64,000 bases of DNA from Chamaea fasciata. Lineage: Eukaryota > Chordata > Aves > Passeriformes > Sylviidae. The stretch covers positions 2,914,001 through 2,978,000 of the forward strand of contig JARCOQ010000002.1 in the NCBI GenBank assembly GCA_029207755.1, written 5' to 3'. Shown one piece after another: positions 56,595 to 64,000 of the stretch. The notes beneath the pieces are model-generated. The model made no database searches. It saw nothing but the letters and a program-made list of their open reading frames with translations, and was not told the origin of the DNA. The first letter of the stretch is position 1, and each line of letters begins with the position of its first letter. The position numbers and the translations under genes are program-made.

Positions 56595-59441
56595 TTCCCA
56601 TCTGATCACCCAGGAAATGTCAGATTTTGCAATGTCTGTGATGGATATAATAAGACTTTATCATCAAATGTCTCCCAAATGCTAATGAAGGCAGAAGAAA
56701 CAGTAAAGCAAACACCTCGTCAAATTAATCCGTATAAAAAAATCTGTTCAATTAATAAAACTGGCAAAGCATCTAGGAATGTGGGATGAATCCAGAAGAG
56801 TGACAGGTTTTTCATCCTCAGCTTCACCCTAAGTTAGGGAGAAAGTGGTTATCAAGTGAGATGGAATCAATGAGATCTTTCCCTGCCCTTTGTTCTGTGG
56901 AGAGCCCAGCACTAAAAGAGATTAGGATTAGACTGGTTTATGAGGGAAGAGAATGAAAATGGTAAAAACATCTAAGGCAGTCTGGGAATGTGGCAAATAG
57001 CAGCTCTTCACAACTTCTCTCCCCTGATAACCAAATCTACTCCACCCAAGAGAGGAGAGAGAAGAGCAGCAGTGTCTGAGGTGCAGCTCCTGAGGTGGTG
57101 AGTTGTTATGTTTTATTTTATTTTTTTTTTTGCTAGAGTCGGGATTAAATGAGTGAAACGGTATTTCTTGTTTGGACTCAGATGTTTATTAATTTTTATC
57201 TATATTACATTCTCACAAGCTGTGAGTTCTACAGCACTTCCAGCTATCAAACTAAAAATGGAGCCGTGTCTCTCTCTTTACAAGGCCTTTTAATGATAAA
57301 CTGTCCAATTAAGAAATGACACTTAAATTATTTTTACTGTTAACTTAATAACTGACTACCCGTGGTCTGCAATGTGGACTTTTTGATCTAATTACAAAAT
57401 ACTACTTAGACTCACGAAGAAGAAGGTGAAAAAGAAGGACTGGCTTCTACCCTAAAACTTCTATCTTGCTTTACATGTGTATTACTATATTTTAAAACTT
57501 TAAACTCTAAGTTTTTCTGCTATGTGATATCACACACTTCTATTTAAGCTACACATTCATAATCCCAGTTTTGTCATTCGATTTTGGAAGCCTTCTCCAC
57601 AACCTCAGGTCAAATGCAGTGTTTTCTTGGGGGTCAGTGCCTGTCAGCACAGAAAGTCTAAAATTCTCAGTGAATGTTGGCCCAGGAGCCTGGAGAGCAC
57701 CCGCCAAGGCTCCAGCATCCATGTGGGACAAATGGAAAGACCCATCCCACCTGCAGGGAGCTGGAAAGCTGAGGGGGCTTTGCATCAGCCCCTCTTGGCA
57801 CAGAGGCTTGTTAGCGACAGGCTTTGCATTTCTACAGGTGGTTTGTGGATTTCCCCCAGAGAGGAGGTGGATTTCCAAACTCCATTTGAGAGCAGAGAAC
57901 ACACGGCGCTGAGCTCCCATCTGCTGCCTTACACAGAAATGTTCTGCTTTGCAGTTAATGTTCTGTGTTAACACAGCTGAAGGCTGTAATGGATGTGCCC
58001 GTGTCTGCAGGATGCTGGTAGTTGTGTTTAATAGGCACTTATGTGCTTAATATGATGTAATTGTTAACATAGGATTTCTACGCTGTAATAAATCCACTTG
58101 TTCATAAAGCTTCTTGGGAACCGACCGAAAAAAGAAATGTTGATGGTTTTCAAGAGAAAAGTGAACAATCTCCTGTTTGGCAGACTTAAAATAGTAAATG
58201 CCCTCCCCAAATGGACAAAAAGAGTCCCCTGGAAGTTTATTGACTGAACTAGTACCTGAGGGACATAAATTTGATGCCCATTTCTTTCCGTGGCGTTTAA
58301 GAGAGTCCTTTTCCGTGTGAAATGGGACAGCTGGTACAGAAATTGCACTTATTGTTTTCCAGTTCTCTCCCTTCAGCCAGGACAAGGAGCTCAGGCGGGC
58401 AGTGCTCGAAGGAAGGGAAGTGCAAGATTTGGAGATCATCACCCTGTCACACTGCAGTTCATGGTGAGGTGGCCATTTATACAAATTCACTCAGATGCTT
58501 CTTTCAAGCTGCATTTGTTGTATTCCACAAAACTGGGCCGTGTGTTTCTGCCTTGGAGCAAGATTCTGTCTTTTTTTCCCTGGTAAACGGAAGACTGGTT
58601 TTCAGACTTAGTGCAGTGTAAACTGAAAAGCTACATTTGAAAAGAAAAGAAGCCTGCGCTTGATGTACAATTTGAAATAGTGTTGGGTAATTCAAACCAA
58701 AATTTCACTACTGCTCGTTTCAGACTCGGGTTGGGTTGTAGGGGTGGTGGAAAAATCTCTGCATGAAAATGGATTCTCAGCAAAGCCTAACAGAGTATTC
58801 AGTGCTATGCTTTATAGTGTGTCCATAAATAACACAATAATAAAATAACAGCAATTCATTTAGCAGAACACATGATGAAAAGTGATGATTATCTATAAAT
58901 TAAAATGTCTATTTTCCAGCTACAGAAGAAGTATCAATTAAATCTCTTCCTTTGAGACTAAGAGCAGATCTTTAATCCTAATGAATATATTTTTACTTGT
59001 AAAATTTGTATGAAACGAGGAATTACGTGTTACTGGAAGTCGTCACAATCAGCCAGTGAAAGGAGCCAGTTGAGTGATTTAGTATCACATGGATGAAAGG
59101 CATGATGCTGTGGCTGCATCCAGGTATAAGTGGCCTCCTGGAGAATTCAGGATTGTGTTTTAAAATGTGGGCAAAATGTTAACTGAGTCGAGTCAGACTG
59201 GATTGTGATTTCAAAACTTGATTTCAGACTTGATTTCAAAAGTGTCATGTCAATAATAAACGTGCTAGAAAATCCCATCCCAAAATTGTCATGGCAAGAA
59301 AGGGTTAGACATGGGCTTAGCAATTCCTGCTAAAATGCAGAGGTTCTTCTCTGCCTGGATGGAAACTCCATTTCTTCTCCCTCTCTTCTGGCAGAACTGA
59401 TTTGTGCTGAGAATCAGCCTGCGTAGGATTTTGTGTTATTT

Positions 59442-59457
59442 ATGCAAATATTTGCAT
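59442..59457. promoter_or_regulatory. Palindrome of two abutting POU octamers
   Basis: atgcaaatatttgcat is perfectly symmetric and consists of the octamer ATGCAAAT and its inverse ATTTGCAT with no spacer. The octamer is the consensus of Oct/POU factors. Function here is inferred only. Confidence 0.4.
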
Positions 59458-61739
59458 CGCATTGATTAAGAGCAGAGTGCAGCAGAGCCTTTTATAAGCC
59501 TTAATAAAATTCTGGCTATTGTCATCACTTGGCAATTCATAAAAGGGTGTGCTAAAACCCCCATAACCTTGTCTGTTCTGTCAAGAGTGTTCCCCTGTCA
59601 GATTCATGTGGTTTCAGTCCAGCTTTTTCTTTTGTCTGTTTCCATGTAGACGTAACGCTTAACAAGTGATAATGTGTAAACAAGAGCATGCATTATGCAG
59701 ATAAATAGACTCCCACTGCTGAACAAGTCCTTAGCAGTTCGCATTAAAAATAAATACAGATGCAAACCAGAATTCAATATTTATTTTAACGGCAGGATTT
59801 TATCATTGGTAGCATTTCCCCGATGTTTCCAGGATTAAATAAGTGGCTTTTAAAAGAGATTCACCAGTCCAGAAGTTTGAAGCCGTTTAAACCTTTTCTT
59901 AATAGCACCAAAGGGAGAGATAATAACAATTAGCAATTCTTCACAATATCAGGAAGTTACATCTGCATTAGCTGACTGAGAACTGCGGGATCTGTGCAGC
60001 CACATGTCTCTTTGCCCACTGATAAATGTGGCCATCAGAAGTGAGAGGAAGAAGGTACCAAGATTTCCACAGATCTCAGCATTTTGAATAATACTGAAGT
60101 TTTTTTCAAGGCACAAAATGGGTTTAGATTCCATGCTCCATTGAAAATCCAGAGGAAAGAAGCGTAACTCTCACTAGGCTGTTAAATATTTCCAGTATGT
60201 GCTTCTCATTAAATTTAAAGATGCTGCTTAAAAGTAGATTTGTCAGACATGCAAAAAAAAAAAAGACAGTTTATTTTTTAATTTTTTTTTCTGAGAGTAT
60301 CACATTTCTAAGCTTGCCTGCAGCATTTATTCTTGAATGCTGCACTCAGTCTAGCTTCAGCCTAGTTTCCCTCATCTCCCCACTCCAGTGTTGTTTATGT
60401 CATTGAGGTCAGAGGGGTAAATATGAGGTTCCAGGGGTCAGTACTGGAGAAGGAAACTGTGTTTAACTCCAAGTTCTAGTTTCAAGATGAGATCACAAAA
60501 AGTGGCCTGGTGGGGAGTTATCAAAGACCAATGAGCAGAGCAAAGGAAGCACAGCAAGAAATGTTCACAAATATTTCTTGGAATAAATCATAGATACACT
60601 TTTGCATTTGAAGTATTATAGCAAAAAAAGGTAAGAAAAATAAAAGCACTGAAACACCTGGGTAAGTGGTAGCTGGACTGTGTCTTCTGTTCACTGTGGA
60701 TGTAATTGTGCTTTTTATCAGGTTGCCTGTTTAAAGATGCTTTCTCTTGCATAGACATCCATTGAAGTCACGCCATGATTTTAAATCTCTTCTTGCTTCA
60801 TTGTGCCTGTCCATCAGAAGGACGGAAACACCTTCACTATATGAAAGCTGCATTGCTTGGTGCAATCAGTTAAGCCTGTTCTTTATTTTCATAAATCTTT
60901 CTTCCACCAAAGGATCTTGGGGAGAAGTTTCGTTCTTTTTCTTGGCACAGAGGCAAAGAAGGAATTGGAGAACTGTTCTACACCACCAAACTGAGTACAG
61001 AAGGCTTGGAGTTGAAATTTCTCAGGGAGTATTTGTCACAGTGAGGAGCACTCGAGGTAAGTCTGAACTGCTGGCTGAGATCTCTCTTGCTGCAAGTTTT
61101 CCTGTTGGGAAGTGACCCCTGGCAATGACACTGGAACCAATGAAACTTCCCACATCCTATTTATATACAATTCCCCAAACTGAGAACTTACAATGGGTGT
61201 GTGTTACTAAAAAATTCCAGCCTTGCAGGTTAACAGGATTTAAAAAGAACAAGGATCTGCACCATCACCATTGGGTGAGCTTAGACAGGAGACTGGGACC
61301 TGTGTGGTATCAAGTCCATGACCACATCTGAAAATCAGTAGATGTGTTTCCACTCACAAGCAAATAAGGATTCTTACCCTGCAGAACTCAGCAGATGCTG
61401 AGGAGACTGTGTCAGGCTCTCTGTTTTGTTCTCTCCTCTCCCTCAGCCAAGTGCAACATATGGTTAACTTTCCTGTTGCATCGTGGTCTGTTAATGAAGC
61501 AGACACTTAAGATAATTACACTTCCCTCTTCAAACTTCCTGATTTGGCAAGCTCGTCTATTTGGAATTCTGGGGCATTGCAAGGGTTTATTTTTTGTTTC
61601 CTTAGTTCTCATTATACATGAAAAGCTGCATATTTTGATTTGTTGTCATTTGAAAGTCCAATTAAGCATTTCAGAATCCGGAAGAACCTTTGAAAACACT
61701 CCCCTCGTTTTTTTTTGTGCTGTTTTTATTGTTCTTGTG

Positions 61740-61800
61740 TGGTGTTTTTTTGGGGGTTTTTTTTTTGGTGGTTTTTTTTTTGGTGGCTTTTTTATTTCTT
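61740..61800. repeat. G/T low-complexity tandem repeat
   Basis: T runs of 7-10 alternate with ggtgg or ggggg blocks in about four cycles. It creates an artificial Phe/Gly-repeat reading frame. Confidence 0.9.
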
Positions 61801-62218
61801 TGCCAGCAAAAGCAAATGTAATGTTTCATTTGGGTGACGCCAGCTGTCCATTGTGAATGCAGACGACGAGGCAGTGGAGCTGCATGGCTGCCTTGAAAGA
61901 ATGTGTGAAATACAAGTTGCACATCCTGCAGGTGCCTCTGCCAGGAGAATCTATTCGCTCAGAGGACATTTAGCTGATATATTGTACAGCTGGTAAAACA
62001 ATGCCTCCAGGCTGTCTGAAAGTTTTCACAGGAAATTAAATGCTTTGGAGTTTGCTGCAAAACGTTATTATATAAAACCGGGGTCATTCTGATAGTGCTC
62101 TTTTTAGACGGCTAATTTCAGTTCTCTGCCTCTTCCATCCAATTTGCTTCTTTTATTCTTTGTTTAAATGAACTATGTACAGCAAATTTATAAGTTGATT
62201 TGTTGTGGGTTTTTTTCC

Positions 62219-62240
62219 TTTTTTTTTTTTTTTTTTTTTT
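62219..62240. repeat. T homopolymer, 22 bases
   Basis: Uninterrupted T run preceded by tttttttcc; no mobile element recognised next to it. Confidence 0.95.
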
Positions 62241-62575
62241 AAACCACTTGGTGATGCTCAGCTGTAGACATGGTCAGCATTTAAGTAATAAGGAATGTGA
62301 ACTGTTTGGTCTTTGACCCATGGGGTCTTTACTGTGTGCTTCATGGTGCCCTAATGTTCTGTAATCTGCAAAACATTTATTCCCATTCTAAAAGCCATGT
62401 CCAGATCTTTATTCCAAGGATACTTTATAAATCACGACAGTTTAAAAGGCACCAGGGTAGCAAATGATGAGGGACCCTGCAGTTTTTCATGTGCCTCTCA
62501 TGGAAGATGTACACTCTTGGAGAAAGTCAGAGTAAATTAGCCTAATCTGTTCTTTCCAGCTCCAATTTCATCAGA

Positions 62576-62784
62576 CTAATTAAAGATGCCTCCAAATCCT
62601 TTTGTATTCAGCAAAGAACACAGGTTCTTAAAAGCCATTGAGCTTCATGCGGCTTAAATGCCTGTCTGAAGTTGAAAAACACCTTCTTAAAAGCTTGGAA
62701 TCAAGGGAAACTTAAAATAAGTGCCCATGTTCCTGACAGCCAAAGCCCTCATGCAGCTTAATTAAGAGCCAGTTTGTTAATTAG
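62576..62784. promoter_or_regulatory. Cluster of homeodomain-type TAATTA cores
   Basis: TAATTA cores lie at 62576-62583 (ctaattaa), 62758-62765 (ttaattaa) and 62777-62784 (ttaattag), within a stretch of mixed composition and free of obvious repeats. It looks like a candidate distal enhancer but could be chance in AT-rich DNA. Confidence 0.25.
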
Positions 62785-64000
62785 AATAGCACAAAGTACG
62801 AACTCTTGGAGAGCATGCTGAAGAAAAGAATTACAAAAACACCTAACCCATCAGAACTTTAAATACCAGAAATCTTCCTCTTCTTCCTTACTCTAATCCT
62901 AGGGGCAAAACTCCGGACATTCTCAGGGCTTGGAAGAGGAGGAAAGGCTGGTGGGAGAAAGAGGCACTGACTGCATCAGATTTCCTTACTTCTGGTGTAA
63001 GGAGAATAGAGTGCACAGAGAGAGAGATTTTTTAGCAGCATCATCCAGTGTGGGAGGCAGTGGCGTAAGTTTTATGTCGGCGTTTTTTGTCTGAAGCCTA
63101 AAGATCCAGATCAAAAGAGAGCAGCCCTCAAGAGCTCTGATGAACAAAATGAGCGTTCACATTAAATTTGAAAACATTGATAAACCAGTCGGATGCTGTA
63201 GGTGACTTCTCACGTGACATCAAGTTTGGGATGCAGTGTTTGTCTGGGAGTGATTTCAATAACTACAGCAAAAAGAAAACCCCTACATTTGCAAGGATTC
63301 TAAGGAACTCTCATTATAATTAGTGCCATGAGCTGGGAAGAGGGTTTTGGGGAGCTGCACTTAATTCCCAGGGGTGGAAGGGAAGGCAGGAATCAGCATC
63401 TTCCTCTGAAATGTTCCCGGTTCAGTGGGAAAGCCCAGCTTGACCTTGCCTAAATGTGAGGACAGAAGATGACATGAGGAAGATCCTCAGTGTCTTATCA
63501 GACACTCAGATCCTTGTAGAAAGGAAAGGTTATGCAAATGAGTGCATTTTCTTTTTTTTTTTCTTTTTTCCTTTTCCCTAGACTGCTGACACAGAACACT
63601 GATGAGATTTGGGGGGAGATGTTTCAAATTAGAAACTTGGGAAGAGTTGACAGTTGCAGGAGGGTACTGAGGTCACCCAAAGACATCTGGTGGGACTGTC
63701 AGTCAGGAACACGGTGCGGGTTTGCCAAGTGTAGGGTAGGATAGAAAACTGAGCTGCACTGGAGAAGGAATAGATGAAGGTCAGGGTGGAATTCTCAAAA
63801 AGTAGCAAGGTCACAGATGTGAACTACATCAAATCAGGCACAGGGCCAAAAGTGCACGTTAGAAATGCTGGTATGCACAAATGTTTATGAAAGTTGGAGT
63901 CATTTCTGCATTTAAACACACACCAAGTCAGCAAAAATTACAGGAGGAAAAAAGGTACCTCTTGAGGACTGTTGATTACAGATCTCTAGCAGACAGTGAG

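Larger units (their letters stand above)
43161..64000. other. Intergenic gene-poor region to window end
   Basis: No protein gene, tRNA, snRNA or recognisable pseudogene was found in 20.8 kb. Listed separately are two old repeats, a perfect hairpin (47675-47720), an AT dinucleotide repeat, long T runs, and short regulatory-looking motifs near 59442 and 62576-62784. This agrees with the gene desert beyond NSUN3 in other vertebrates. A long non-coding RNA cannot be excluded from sequence alone. Confidence 0.7.

Noticed and set aside
61740..61800. Phe/Gly-repeat frame (FGGFFFGGFFFGG) resembling a nucleoporin FG repeat
   Set aside because: It is produced by a G/T low-complexity tract, with no flanking coding sequence.

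Overview
The window is vertebrate nuclear DNA, most likely from a bird. It has spliced genes with GT-AG introns, no dense coding, a CpG-island promoter, and four truncated 3' fragments of CR1 retrotransposons, the typical avian LINE. The two genes present, ARL13B then NSUN3 on the same strand, are neighbours in the same order in human (3q11). I cannot settle the species; no mobile element here is diagnostic below the level of bird/sauropsid.

Layout. Positions 1-10601 are intron, the 5' part of ARL13B having been cut off by the window edge. Seven exons between 10602 and 18358 encode the C-terminal two thirds of ARL13B, a cilium-specific Arf-like GTPase; by comparison with the ten-exon human gene they are exons 4-10. 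A roughly 2 kb 3' UTR probably runs to the AATAAA at 20397. After about 2.2 kb of intergenic DNA, which ends in a CR1 fragment, a GC-rich CpG island (about 22740-23400) holds exon 1 of NSUN3. NSUN3 is complete in six exons (22857-36044; 361 residues predicted) and ends near the AATAAA at 36390. It is the mitochondrial tRNA-Met cytosine-5 methyltransferase. All splice phases in both reconstructions agree.

From about 36.4 kb to the end (27.6 kb) I find no gene. This fits the gene-poor stretch beyond NSUN3 in other vertebrates. It holds one CR1 fragment, several old repeats, simple repeats and homopolymer runs, plus a few short sequences of possible regulatory or structural interest.

The two genes are not known to work together: ARL13B acts in the ciliary membrane and NSUN3 in the mitochondrial matrix. 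The most interesting local structure is the start of NSUN3. Two out-of-frame ATGs, two out-of-frame splice donors, a predicted G-quadruplex across both ATGs and a seven-copy 24-bp minisatellite lie within about 430 bp. The other striking item is a perfect 20-bp inverted repeat with a 6-bp loop at 47675-47720 in the gene-poor region.
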